Shown piece by piece: positions 42,945 through 54,458 of a stretch of 64,000 nt of DNA. The notes below the pieces were generated by a model, which was not told the DNA's origin, ran no database searches, and worked only from the letters and a program-made list of their open reading frames with translations. The position numbers were made by a program, and so were the translations under genes. The stretch's first letter is position 1; each line of letters opens with the position of its first letter. Source of the stretch: Isoetes taiwanensis (Eukaryota > Streptophyta > Lycopodiopsida > Isoetales > Isoetaceae); NCBI GenBank assembly GCA_021234155.1, contig JAJEKV010000001.1:23297189-23361188 (forward strand), read 5' to 3'.

Positions 42945-43378
42945 ATCTCCGGATCGCCTAGTAACAGAGTCGGAAGGTCGCCTGGATAAGCGCTCGACTG
43001 CTCAAAGATAAAGAGCTGCCAAGAAATAGCTTTCTACCTGCACGAGAAATTTGAATTTCAAGAAAAATTAATATGCGATTTTGAAATATTCTTGACAAGA
43101 AAAAATAGAACCCGTCCACCAACTTCTTTCATTGAGTTTTTAAAAACCAATCTACCTTGTTCTTTCATTGATTACTTTTATCCCGCCTAAACGTAGTTAA
43201 CCTAATCTTTCTTTTAATTCGAATTTCTCCTGAATGCCTGCGTTTCAATAGCGCCTGTGATTTCGAGAACTCGATTCGGCTTCTCAAGAATGGCTACAGA
43301 AATCTGGTACGCATATCATTCCTATAGTTTGTACAATAATTTCCAATAGTAGGCATCTGAATAGGCAATTGTCTGCAG
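42945..43378. other. No gene recognised
   Basis: Probable 5' flank of the minus-strand gene starting at 42944 and of the plus-strand fragment at 43379. No clear promoter motif. Confidence 0.4.
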
Positions 43379-43616
43379 TGTCGAAGATGAATGTTTCATG
43401 TTAACTACAAATCAGAAAATGGAAGTAGGATTATGCAAGATCGACTCCATCGATCCGACTGCAAACTGTCATGGAATTTCGCTCGGGGATAAGTATGTCC
43501 GAGTTACAATGATTAACTACTGCGCTATGGATGAAGCTTTACCTCGCGGACACCCTGCTGGGGATACGATTGGTGAAAGTATTGGAACTTTTGTTACATG
43601 GCCAAGAAATTGATTA
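43379..43616 (+). pseudogene. DUF8039-like plant transposon domain fragment
   Basis: Reading VEDECFMLTTNQKMEVGLCK, then CHGISLGDKYVRVTMIN and IGESIGTFVTWPRN with a stop. This follows the pattern of the DUF8039 domain often found in CACTA-type transposon proteins (C-x-L, V-A-x-G, 'hG-x-L-G', V-x-V, 'G-S-F-V-x-W-P'). An AG stands just before it (CTGCAG at about 43374-43379), so it may be a last exon. No other part of such a protein is visible nearby. The family link is from memory. Confidence 0.5.
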
Positions 43617-43834
43617 AAAAGGTATGTAACATGTATTACATTGTATTAAGATAAAAGTAGACAAAATTTGTTTTATTGATTGACAAACTTTTACAATTAT
43701 AATCTGGATAAATCAAGACAGACATACGAAATCCCTGTTTCAAGCCCGGTCTACTGAGTAGCCAGGTTGTAATTTTACAATTTTAATCTGGATAAACCAG
43801 ACATACAAAAACCCCAGACTGTTTCAAGCCCAGT

Positions 43835-44428
43835 CTACTGAGTAGCCTGGTTGTCGATGCTCCCATTTCTATTCCAGAGCGTAGTGAATTCTTCAGGTAA
43901 AACCCCAGCAAAAACCCCAGGCTCTAGCTCCACCTCCCCCGCCTGCTCCAGCTCCCCCGCCTGCTCCACCTCCACCTCCTGCTCTTGGTCCTGCTCCACT
44001 AGTTCATGTTGAGGCATTGCGTTGTATGCCGCCTGGGTAGTGGTTCATGTTGAGGCATGCGGGCATATAGGCTGGCTACTAAGAAAAGAAGCTCCTGATT
44101 TTGAATCTCAAGCTGGCGGTTGCGAGATTCGCTCTCGATCAATGCATGAACAACATTATCAAAGTGGTCAGATAATACGGCCAACCTCCATGTGATGTCA
44201 AGGTCCTCAGAGCCTAGATGTAAAATGGCCATGCACTCTGCGTTCATCAACATCACTTGGGGGATGCGAGATTTGTGCAACTGGAGCTAAGCTCGGAAGG
44301 GCTTCAGCCGGACTGGAGCTTAGAGGGGCTTCAACCGGACTGGAGCTTGGAGGCGCAACTGGAGCGGAGCTGTGTGTTTGCTGCGCCAAATGGATGTACC
44401 CCATAATTGCATCTTGTTCGCCAACCAT
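43835..44428 (-). pseudogene. Small coiled-coil protein gene, frameshifted, unknown function
   Basis: Starts MVGEQDAIMGYIHLAQQTHS at 44428, continues with a Ser/Pro/Ala-rich repeat (PVEAPLSSSPAEALPS), then shifts frame near 44260 to WRLAVLSDHFDNVVHALIES and NRQLEIQNQELLFLVASLYA, a likely coiled coil. A Glu/Gln-rich tail with VEVEQAGELEQAGEVELEPG follows in a third frame to 43835. The start codon coincides with the edge of the foldback element at 44426. I do not recognise the family. Confidence 0.4.
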
Positions 44429-44976
44429 TAGGGATTTTTTGAGATCATAAAAGGGCCTTCTAAGAATTGCTGACTAAGCTATATGAACTACCAATCAGAA
44501 AACAGAACTGGTAATCCAGTCAGCAAAACAGTTATAACTAACTCACTGGATCACATTTTCTAGCAAATGTGTTGATAGAAAAGTCCAAATGAGCTCTTGT
44601 TTGGTGCAATAGATAGATCTCATTGAGATCTTTCCAACCTTGGGTGGTTTGCATATCTTTTAGCCCCGTAGGATAGTAAAAGATGGTAATAACCATATTT
44701 TTTGGAGTTTTGACGATCATAAGTGGTTAAAATATGTGCAAAGCACCTAAGGTTGGAAAGATCTCAACGCCATCTATCTATTGCACTAAACGAGAGGTCA
44801 TTTGGACTTTTCTATCAACAGTTATGCTAGAAAATGTGATTCTGTATGTTAGTTATAACAGTTTTGCTGACTGGACTCGTCAGGCTCTGATTTCTGATTG
44901 ATGGTTCATTTATCTTCATTTGGCTTAGTTGGAATGTTTTGAAGGCCCTTTTTTAATCTAAAAAAAAACCCTAATG
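44426..44976. mobile_element. Foldback (MITE-like) element
   Basis: The two halves are inverted copies. The left arm starts CATTAGGGATTTTTTGAG (44426) and contains AAAGGGCCTTCTAAGAAT and AGCAAAACAGTTATAACTAA. The right arm carries the complements, ending AAACCCTAATG at 44976. The arms are about 200-230 bp with a short centre (about 44660-44740). No ORF. No target duplication was identified. Confidence 0.8.
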
Positions 44977-45026
44977 CTGGGTGATTTAGAATTAGAATTA
45001 GAATTAGAATTATTGTCCCTAGTGCC

Positions 45027-45417
45027 CTGAGGCCCCTGGAATGATGTAGCATGGGCGAGCTCCTATAGGGTGCTACTAGCGCAACACGCTGATACATACC
45101 ACGCTGATACAATGTAGCCCTTTCGGAGGGCTTTTCTTATTTCCTTTTGATACCGGCACCCTGCTTATAATTGGCTTCATGGCCGCGTGGTGGTGCATCA
45201 TTATCATCAGCTTTTAGCTGAGCTCTTTTCGGGCCTTGATGTCCCACCTTTCTGGGGGGGGTTCATAATAGAAGCCCTCTTTCCTCGTGTACCTCCCGAT
45301 GCTTGGTTATCCCTGATTGTATCTGCCACATCTTTTATTGTGTCCCTTCTTGCCATTAGATGTGGACTGGTTGCCCACATCTTATGTCCCTGTACTTGTT
45401 TCTGATGTCTCCATACA
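45027..45417 (-). other. LINE-A 3' untranslated region
   Basis: Between the RT stop at 45418 and the simple-repeat tail. It contains a small hairpin AGCCCTTTCGGAGGGCTTTT (45116-45135). No coding motif. Confidence 0.5.
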
Positions 45418-47363
45418 CTATATATTCGTTGAGCATGTGGCTCTCGTCTTCCACTTTCCTTGTGCTACAGATTCTGTAGACCCGGTTTTCTCTTTCCACT
45501 TTTCTCCACCTGTCTTTTTCAATAGATCATGGCTCCCCATTCTAAATCTTGCCAGTGTGTCCCTTCTTGTTTTCCCTATTAGATTGTCCATATACATCAG
45601 TTGTCCTATCTGATGCTCGAGATTGAAGATTGATGTTAGCCATAGTGTTTTGGGACTGCTATATTTCTCTAGCCATGCTTTCATTGCTATCTCGGCCCAG
45701 TCCTCATTCCATTTCCCTTCATTTACCAGGTCACTCAGGTTTAGCCCCATCTTTCTCGTCCGAACTGCCACTTCCCTGAACCACCTGCTGCCTGTGATGA
45801 TATGCGACTTTGCCGATTCGTTTATTGCTATAGTTGACAGCTTCTCAGTGTGACCGCCCTTGTTATATTTCATCAAGTATCTGATGGTCCTTTCCCATGC
45901 CCTTACCTCCATTGGTTTCTGGCCTGTCTCATATATCATGGTTGCTAGAGGTGTGTTCGCCCGTACTCTGAATTCTTGTCTATGCCATTGCCTAAAGATC
46001 CCTTCTTGCTTATCCCATTTCTTGTTTGATAGGCCGGGTCCCCATGCTTCTGATCCATATAGTTGTGTTGACGCAACTATTGTACTGAACAGGTAGCACT
46101 TGATCTCCCAATCAACTATTCTGCTTCTATTACAGAAATTTTTCATACTAAAATAACTCCCAATGGCTGCTTGGAATCTAGCGTCAGCCTCCCTGGCACA
46201 GTTGTCTGTGCCGTGTGCATCATAACCTAAGTACATGTACTCCGCCGATTCTTCCAATTCTGTCCCCATGTATTTGAATGGTATGTGTCTATTTCTGGTG
46301 CCGAATGTGACTATCTTGGTTTTTCCGAGATTTACTGCTAGCCCTGTCTTCTCACAAAATGCTTCCAGTAGCCTTAGTAACCTGCGCATCCCCTTGGTCT
46401 TTGTAGCCTTCATGCTTAAATCATCTGCATATCGCACGATAGGCACCTTAGTGTTCCCCAGTGTGGGGACATCTGCATCCCGTTGGTGTTCTGTAATGAA
46501 CCCCTGCAGTGCATCTATGTATATATCGAACCCTCGTCGGGGACAGAGGGCATCCCTATTTAACTCCTGTGTCACAGTCTATCGCTTGTCCATCACGTTC
46601 CATTTTTGCATGTACCCTCTGATACAGTCGCGCTGTCAACCCTACCATGTCTTCTGAGGGTCTCATTATCTACTAGTCTTTGTAGCAGCTTATCGCGGGG
46701 AACTATATCAAATGATTTCCTAAAGTCTATCAAAGCAGCATATTATCCTCTTTCCCCGCGCTTTGCATTGTTCTATTAAGAACCGAAGTGTTACCAAATG
46801 GTCTATGGTTGAGTGTTCTGGTCTAAAGCCTGCCTGCCCTTGTGCTCTCAGTTTCTCAGTTTCTGCCCAATGTTTCAGCTTATTGTCCAACACTTTCCCG
46901 AACCACTTTGCGAAGATAGAGCTCACCATTATCGTCCTATAGTTCCCAGGCTCTTCCCTGCTCCCTCCCTTATGCAAGGGTATCACTCTGTTGTATGTCC
47001 ATTTGTCCGGCAACCCTGTGTGGATTACACCATTAAATATCCCAGTTACATGTTTGCCAATTACTGTGTCTACACATTTTAGTAGTTCAGCTGTCAGTCT
47101 GTAGAGGTCTGGTGCTTTGTTATTGGACATTCTGTGCAGGGCAATCATCACCTCCTACACGGTTAATTTGTTCCATGTGGAGTGGGTATAGGTATTGGTA
47201 TTGGTGCTGCCCCTATCTTGTATAGCTTCTCAAGGTATTGTTCCCAATGAATCCCTCGGGCTCCCTGTTGTGTATTCTCTGATTTTCTGCTTCCCTCTCC
47301 CTTCATTCTAAGTCCTTTCCAAAATCTCCTGGGTTGCTTTCTTAATATCTCGGCCAGCCCCAT
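45418..47363 (-). pseudogene. LINE-A reverse transcriptase
   Basis: N-terminal part (frame 47151-46720): MSNNKAPDLYRLTAELLK, PGNYRTIMVSSIFAKWFGKV and AQGQAGFRPEHSTIDHLVTL. A break near 46725 shifts the frame to DFRKSFDIVPRDKL (motif A). The part from 46575 has PIVRYADDLSMKATKTKGMR (active-site YADD intact), then the thumb and a C-terminal region with CYLFSTIVASTQLYGSEAWG. These blocks are those of LINE RTs; QAGFRPEHST and YADD are diagnostic. The frame between motif A and YADD is interrupted. Confidence 0.9.
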
Positions 47364-47476
47364 GTTTTTTTTTTTGTTTTTAGCAATCTCAGGTATGCCG
47401 CCCTTTCTGTGTGATATGTTTATGTACCTTTCTGGTTCCCGACTCTCCTTTTCTGCTCCCTACTTTCCTCTTCATA

Positions 47477-48470
47477 CTATACTGAAGCCCTGAATGCCTG
47501 GTTCTTCCTGAGTCTTGTCTGTTTCCCGAAGATGCCTGTTGCCGTTTTCACCAATAGATCGTTGAGCATGTCCTCATTATCATCTGCCCTATGGTCCTCC
47601 CATGCCCATTTCTCCACCTCTGTTTTAACACTCTGTATGAATGTTTCCGCGTGTCTACTTTGGAAGTGTATTCTCAATTCTCTGCTCTTCGTATTTCGTT
47701 GTCTTTCAGTCTGTGCCTGTACTTCTTGCTTGAGTGCCAACTGTATGGGTCTGTGGCTCTCCCTTTTTTCAGTTGGCCATTCCGCTATGTCGAAGCTTAG
47801 GACATCTGCTGCAGCTTGGTCGTTTAGTAATACATAGTCGACTATGCTTTTCCCATGTGCATTCTGGCTCGTAAATTCCCCTGATCTTTGCCACTTCTGT
47901 GCCCCGTTGGCTATAACTACTCCTATTGCTGTGCACACCTCTATTAGTAGTTCCCCTTTGGCATTAATTTCTGCCTTGTCTTCCGTACTTCTTTTCCATT
48001 CCTGTGTTCTCGTAGTGTGTTCCCATTGCCCATTTGCCTCGATCATGCTCATGATCTGTGCCTGTTCCTGACCTGTTCTGGCATTCAGGTCTCCCACCAG
48101 TATCATAGGTCCCTGGTCTTTCTATTTCATTGTACTTTCCCCTAGATCCATTAATTCCAATTTGTCACTGTTCGGCGAGTAGTATGGTATAATCAGGGTT
48201 AACCCTTTTTTATTTTGCAATTGGATGCCTAACATCATGTACCTTTTATTGATATCCGAATGTAAAATACATACATTATTAGCTATATTTTCTCTTTCAT
48301 AGCATGCTAATCCTGCACTTCCCCTTCCTATCTTAAAATCCTTGTCTTTCCAACACGTGAATAGCCAACCTTCTTCTGGCAGTCTCTTGACATTGTGCTC
48401 CCATGTTTCTACTATGCATATTATGTCGCAGTTATGAGCTTCCTCGAGCCTTTCCCCATCATCCCATGGC
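47477..48470 (-). pseudogene. LINE-A AP-type endonuclease
   Basis: The endonuclease begins IWYWNCTG (about 48490) and CDIICIVETWEHNV (other frame), and has the phosphoesterase motifs MILVGDLNARTGQEQ, NAHGKSIVDYVLLND and ESHRPIQL (the S-D/H-H type end). An in-frame stop and frame changes separate the N-terminal third (48470-48110) from the open frame 48106-47477. It would nick target DNA to prime reverse transcription. Confidence 0.88.
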
Positions 48471-48718
48471 TACCCTGTGCAGTTCCAGTACCATATGGTC
48501 AATGCCTTTTTCCTCTGGGCTGTTCCTTCAGGTTCTCTATTTGTTCTAGCCCATTGTTTACCCTCCTGGGTCGTCCCCTGGTTTTTGACGTTGAAACTGG
48601 ACCCATATGCCCTTTTGGTGTGCCTGTTCCTCGTCGTCCCTGTTTCCTCTTCCCCCTTCTGTGCACGGTTTATGTAGCTTGGCATCTAACAATAGGAAGT
48701 TAGATGATTATCATTATT

Positions 48719-49000
48719 CATGCCTGGCATGTTATATTTATTTTATATATATGTAATGATGGACTCAGAAAAAATAGACACGCCCGCCGTGTTTAAACTA
48801 AGAGTTGAAACTATATACACGATTGGCGTGCATTAGGAGGGATAACATTTTTTACACGATAGATTTGGAAAAAAAATATACACGCTTGGCATGCATTGAG
48901 CAGAGAGAAAAAATCTATACAGCTTTGATAGATAAGTAAATAGATAAAGGCCAGGCAATTAATAACATGCTTAGCGTGTATTCGGAACACGCTCAGCATA
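48719..49000. repeat. Second array of CACGCTTGGCGTG-like palindromes
   Basis: CATGCCTGGCATG (48720), CACGCCCGCCGTG (48779), CACGATTGGCGTG (48818), CACGCTTGGCATG (about 48880), CATGCTTAGCGTG (48967). Related to the array at 42255-42490. Confidence 0.6.
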
Positions 49001-49640
49001 TTTTAAATTTTTTCTTTGAGAGTTTTCTAATGTTTTTTCCTGTTCATAATAGAAACTTCCATGCTACATCATGTTTGAACAAAAAGAAGCAGATAAAGTT
49101 TAAAAAGCTATTCTTGCTTTCATACACATCATCTGCTTCCTCTGCCTCGAGCAAATCAATGAGCTTCTCTTCTTGGATTAAACCTGCTATTGACATGCAT
49201 CTTAAAATTAGATCAGAACTAACCTTGAATTCTAAAGAATTTGTTGAACGCGTAGAGTTCCGAGGTCCTTTATAGCCTCTGCTACAGATGCTTTTTTTGC
49301 CAGTGAGAAAAAAAGGCAGAGTCTTCAAGTAAGTTAGGAATTGCCAAAACCAAAGATGCAAAACCCAGAAGACATCTAACATTACTAAAAAGAAGCCTGC
49401 TCACCAAGATTTAACCACGCTAAGAGGCCCGGTCTTGCAAATCCAAGCACGCTAGGAGGGCAGAATAAAACACAACGGAAACGCAACCGCCAAATCGTAT
49501 GAAGAAAGAAGAATGGTTTGAGAGCGTGAATTGAATTTATATAGGCATAATTAAAAATATATTAGTGTGAATAATTGATTGCTTGAAATAACACGTCAGG
49601 CGTACGGTCTCCCCGCCAGGTATAGCATCTAGGGTATATA
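49001..49640. other. Possible minus-strand exon remnant
   Basis: Frame 49382-49044 contains KGPRNSTRSTNSLEFKVSSD and AGLIQEEKLIDLLEAEEADD, with AG and GT at plausible places around 49278 and 49225. I do not recognise it and cannot exclude chance. Half-sites of the short palindrome (CACGCTA) occur near 49418 and 49448. Confidence 0.25.
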
Positions 49641-50690
49641 TGGAGAATATTGCATTTAATGCAATAAATTCTCACGGCATTTTATTGCATTTGGAAAATT
49701 AGAATTTAGATATTTTATCTCTTTTCCTGTTCTCAAGGCTAAATTACAGCCTTCAATTAAAATTGATTTTTAGTGTTGAGGAAACTTTTTAGGTCCTATC
49801 GGAAAATTTCCTTTGGTTACTTTGGCCAATCGGATATCTTATGTTTAGAGCCAGAAATTTTCCATTGTTTTAATAGAAAATCTTAAGAAAACTTGCCGAA
49901 AAAATTCCTGTGATATACTAATCGAACAGAAAAATATGCAATTTTAATTGGTTGGTTTATAATGTTCCCCGAACTTTGACCATCAATTAAAAGAAAAAGG
50001 CTAAATTTTGGAGAGATAAAAATTTGGATTCATTTAATGCCCGAACGCCTTTCAATTACAGCCCGGAGGCTTGAAATCAGAAGCCCAAAGACTTTTCACA
50101 GTATTTTTTACAAAAAAAAGCCTGGAGGCATGATTATAACTTCTTTAACAAAAAAAAAAAAACTAGCAAAAGACACACTAGAAGGCTTTGGCAAAGTTAA
50201 ACCAGAGGAAGCAATATTTTTTGGTCTATTGTGATTGAATTGGACTATCTCTTTCCTCCGCCAATAGCAAAGACCAATACCTTATAATGCCCAATTCCTA
50301 GGATGGGTCCTATGATAGGCATATTCGAGTGGTGTTCTCATTGAGCTTTGTAAAACATTGAGTACAAATGGATCCCTCACTAGGGATAGATAAATCTTGG
50401 AAATATGAACTTTAAATGCTCTGAAACTAGACAATCATCGAGAGCATGATGATACTGAAGAATACAACATAAAAGATGGGTTTATCTGCCACTTGGTCGA
50501 TGCAAAGGTGAGAAGACCTGGTGACTGCTTCTCATCGGGAAGAAGAACCACGCCTTCTTAGGTTTTTGAGGAAAATCCAAGCAAATAGTTGAAGTACGAC
50601 CCCACGCACTCTGGCAACCACAAGACTTTAAAAAATCCTGCAGAGTCAAGGCTGAAAGAAAAATAACCCGTTAATGAGTTAGATGCCATA
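49641..50690. other. No gene recognised
   Basis: AT-rich, non-coding. Contains the first copy of a 31-bp direct repeat (50294-50324; core CCTAGGATGGGTCCTATGAT), repeated exactly at 51172-51202. Confidence 0.45.
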
Positions 50691-50935
50691 GGCAAGAAGA
50701 CTCGGAGGCTCCAAGGCCACGCCGAGAAAGAAACAACAGCCGACCAATCGGGAACCGTCCGCGGAAAATGACCCTCGCGGGAAAAACAACCGATTAGTGC
50801 TGCCTCGGAGGCTACGTTGCCACGCCGAGAGAAAATGAAAAAGAGTTATGCCTCAGAAGCTATAGCGCCATGCCGAGAAAGACTAAACTAATAAGTATGC
50901 CTCAGAGGCTACAAAGCCACGTTGAGGAAATAAGA
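50691..50935. repeat. Four degenerate repeats of a short hairpin motif
   Basis: Pattern CTCGGAGGCT, about 10 nt, GCCACGCCGAG, occurring near 50700, 50803, 50849 and 50900. Each can fold because CTCGG and CCGAG are complementary. Confidence 0.6.
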
Positions 50936-51132
50936 ATGCAAATTTAAAGGACATAGAACAGAAAAGGAAATAACGACACGATCAAATGCAAATAACCATC
51001 AAGGGAGGGAGGGTGAGGGAAACTGATAGGATAGAGAAGATGGAGAAATCTAGCTCAAGAGAACGCCAATGATAGAACAATGAAGAGAGGCTGAATAAAT
51101 AGGAGGAGTGACAAAGGGACGTCCCCATCCAA

Positions 51133-51176
51133 GGAATGTCGGTTCTATTGCTGTCACAATAGAACCGTGGCATTCC
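51133..51176. repeat. Strong hairpin next to the 31-bp repeat
   Basis: GGAATG, TC, GGTTCTATTG, loop CTGTCA, CAATAGAACC, GTGG, CATTCC: a 10-bp perfect stem extended by 6 bp. It stands against the second 31-bp repeat (51172-51202). Confidence 0.75.
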
Positions 51177-51202
51177 TAGGATGGGTCCTATGATAGGCAT
51201 AT

Positions 51203-52796
51203 ACTGGCCGATAGAAGAGGAACAAACTCAAAAACTACTCAGCATGGAGACTGAAAAGAAGAGAAGCTAAAGAGAAATATAGTATAAAGAAAGGGAAAAA
51301 CGAGTCTACAAGGGTCACTGGAAAAGAATGCACAGATAAGGCTGATGGGATAGGGAACAAAATGGATCTAAAAATGGCAACAACAAAGGCACAAGAAGAG
51401 ACAGAACATCGAAAGAGTCGATGGGAGGAATGACGAGTGAAAAAGAACACATAGAAAGGAAGAACATAATACAGTAGAAAGGGGCCAGGTAAGTGGGAGC
51501 CAGAATGGATAGTGGCATGGGAAACAAGGCGACTAAGAAAACATGCAAGTGAAGCAAAGTAAAAGGTCGGAAAAAGAGAGTGGAAAAGAAAAAGTGGAAA
51601 AGGTGGACGGGGACAAAACTCAGCAGGAAAAGCGGACGGAGAAAAGGAATCAATGATCCACATCGTTAACGAATAAACAATAAAAAAACACACACAGAAC
51701 AAATGAATACATGAAACAAAAGGAAGGATAGAAACAGAACCAACAAGGAACTAAAAAAGCAAAAAGAAGTCAACAAAAATTGCCAAACAGAAAGTGAACA
51801 AAAAATGAGCTAGAGACCAGAAAAACATGACTAATATGGTGCCAAACGGGATGGACCAATAGGTAGAAAATTAATAGTATCCAAAACTACACATATAGGG
51901 AGCAAGCAACAGAAGTCCTAAGATGTTGAAACAAATGGTACTAACGTGAACCCGAAGGAAATAACCTAACTCACAGAGACAACAAGAGACAACAACCGAA
52001 GAGACCGAAAAATGGGACCACAAAAAGGATAAGAAAGTGAACAAGAGTTGTACAAAGGCAAGAGAATCGAAGCAAAAAGGAGGGGCCCAAAAGGGGAAAT
52101 GCAACTGCAAATAGGATAACTAAAGCAAAAGATAGAGAACTAAGAACAACATGACCAAAAACCGGATAGGTGACTATAAATGAATGGTTCAATGAGGATA
52201 AAGGATGACCTAAATATGTGCCTTCAACTGGAAAATAAAGTCAAAGAAGGTCCACAACCTGCAAACAACACCCAGAGCATCTCCAATGCCAAGAAGATAG
52301 ATAAAATAAAATTAAGAAAAATGGAGAAAAAAAAAAGGAGATAAAGAGAAGACAGAGACAAAGGAACAATGAAGAAGCAGAAAGAGCAAGTAATGCCGAA
52401 AATTCAAACAATGGAATGTATAAAAATGAAGGAGAACATGATGGAAGAATGCTATGAGAGATGGAAAAAGGAACATAAGAATGAAGGAGACAATGGAATA
52501 GTGCAGTAAGAGATGAGGGAAGGAACTTATGGGACAACAACAGACAGAGCCACGAATATGATGTCATCATCAAAGTAACGATCTCAAATAACTAATGTAC
52601 CAATAAATACTACATTAACAAAGATACTATAAAAGCAAACTATCCTAACTAGCAATAGAAAAGGAGCAAGAAGACAAAGAAACCAAAGAAGGAACCAATG
52701 CAACTAATATAGTAATAATGTCACTAGAGTTAAACGGAACAATAAGCTAAAGGAGATAAATTAAGGAAACAATGCAAACACAACCAAATAGAGAAA
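51203..52796. other. Purine-rich non-coding stretch
   Basis: Strongly A/G-rich on the plus strand. The open frames it gives on the minus strand are rich in Phe, Leu and Ser and look like composition artefacts. No gene recognised. Confidence 0.5.
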
Positions 52797-53889
52797 TGAT
52801 ATGGGCGATGGGTGATGGGCGGGGCGATGGGCGATGGACAGGTCAGATGTTATCTTGATTTCTAGAGTAAAACTAGCGCTTCTTTCTGGGTACCTTGTCT
52901 GTAATAGTTTGTAGAGAAGTAGATAAACAAAACCTCAGGTACGTGTTGATGAGCACTGAACAATGGAGGAATGGCCAAATATATAGTCACCACTGTTATC
53001 GGTATCTGGAATTTTGCTTCATAACTGATAAACCGAGGTATATTTGGAAGGATTCATATGAAAGAAGATTCAGAAACTGCCCCGGAAACTGGAAATTGAG
53101 ATCTTCCTTAAACTCGGGCTTAGAAGTTAATCAGTAGTATTACATAATGTTATTAATCATTGTTACCTCGCTTAATCTCGGGTTTAGAAATAGTGTGGTA
53201 GTATGTAATGGTACAGAATTCCAGAGATGGGTTGGGAACTCATACAAGGCGGGAGAGCAATCACGCCACGACCTCAGCTACAGTACAAGGGTAACTTGAT
53301 AGTTTAAAATAATAAGCCGTTTAACTATAAAACAGCTAAAATACACAATGGGCAATATTATTTAGCATTCTGGAGTGCTGGCATATATAGGTATATAGGT
53401 ATATAGGTATATATCACATATGAAAACAAATAAATAAATAAATAATAAAATAATAGGAATATCTGTCACAGCAGAGAACACATAAAGTTGGTATTCGATT
53501 GAGGACGTGGCGGCAAATAGGTAAATAGGTAATTAAATAAATAATTAATCAATTAATTAATGTAGGACGACAGGCACAGAATGATGATTATACGGAATAT
53601 AAAGTGGAGTACGAATGTCAGAAGACGGCAAGGAGGCTTATTGGTCACGCATATGAAAACCGTAAAAAGGAAATAGGACAGGATAAAGACAAGACGGGCA
53701 ATTAATGTAACCAGATATCATAAAGAGGCAGGGGGACGTGAAATCAAAAACCCTAAAAGTAGCAGATATAATAGGAATAAGAAGGGGATACGCTGTTATT
53801 TAGCTCAGGACGAAATCAAGCAGCGCCAATAGCAACCAGTCGATCAATTCCGCTTTAGTTTCGTTTTTCAATCCGACAGGCAGAAACAG
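52797..53889. other. Non-coding stretch with simple repeats
   Basis: A G-rich repeat with GATGGGCGATGG units (52797-52845), a GGTATATA microsatellite (53382-53413) and AAAT runs (53428-53450). A short open frame at about 52943-53137 (MSTEQWRNGQIYSHHCYRYL) has no known motif. Confidence 0.4.
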
Positions 53890-54458
53890 ATGGACAAGGG
53901 TAAGCAGATAGTTATGCATCAGGATGGCGACGAACAGGCGGGCCGGAAGCGCCCGAGGTCAAGGGTTCCAGGAAACCTCACGGTCCCTTACAATCCAGAT
54001 CTAGAAGAAATTAATCCATGGTGCATTTGCGAGAAAGATTGTTACTGCCTTGAACAGGGATTAGCGGCATGCATCAACTGCGGGAGGGTTCATTGTTTAT
54101 ACTGTGATAGGATTCATCACGCCCAATCCATGAAAGATGCCGGGTATGGTCTCCGTCTGCTTGAGGCGCTAGGAGTATTATCTGATAAAAACGACACAGT
54201 TCGGGAAGAGGATAAAGAGTTCGGGAAGAGGATAAAGACATGGTTTTGTTGTGTTTTAACGTGCTGCAGATAATTTCGTCCATGCAGAAATCAAAGCAGT
54301 ATCAGCATGAGCTTCAGATATGCGATCTCGAAAAGGTATGTATTCTATGCTCCGAGAAGAACCCGTTTGATTTCTTATGCAGAGGGTATATGGCCCGAAA
54401 TATAGAGAAGCGGAAGAAAGTGGGAGAGGCATCGACAGGGAAGAAAATTAAAAATTGA
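53890..54458 (+). pseudogene. Cys-rich zinc-binding-like protein gene broken by a 20-bp duplication
   Basis: ATG at 53890 (MDKGKQIVMHQDGDEQAGRK). A dense Cys/His cluster (WCICEKDCYCLEQGL, ACINCGRVHCLYCDRIHH) suggests a cross-brace type zinc module. At 54199-54238 a 20-bp unit (GTTCGGGAAGAGGATAAAGA) is present twice in tandem. With one copy only, the frame would run on through QYQHELQICDLEKVCILCSE to KKIKN and a stop at 54458, about 182 codons. With two copies it stops at 54273. The Cys in ICDLEKVCILC supports the downstream frame being genuine. The family is unknown. A basic PRSR/KRKK stretch at either end suggests a nuclear protein. Confidence 0.55.

Larger units (their letters stand above)
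44985..48690 (-). mobile_element. LINE-A: non-LTR retrotransposon, 5'-truncated
   Basis: Minus-strand element with the end of ORF1, an endonuclease, a reverse transcriptase and a 3' end made of about four AATTCT units (44988-45014). It is homologous to LINE-B (56480-58472). The 5' edge near 48690 lies inside ORF1. Several frameshifts are present. A 3' end of short tandem repeats in place of poly(A) is typical of some LINE clades. Confidence 0.85.

Noticed and set aside
44988-45014. Possible telomere-like or microsatellite array (GAATTA)n
   Set aside because: The unit is not a plant telomere repeat. Its position right after the LINE-A 3' end identifies it as the LINE tail.
50691-50935. CRISPR-like array of regularly spaced repeats
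   Set aside because: Repeats are degenerate, irregularly spaced and hairpin-like, in a plant nuclear context, with no cas genes.
51235-52573. Minus-strand open frames of 70-155 codons rich in Phe, Leu and Ser
   Set aside because: Produced by purine-rich composition of the plus strand; no motif, no splice structure, no start context.
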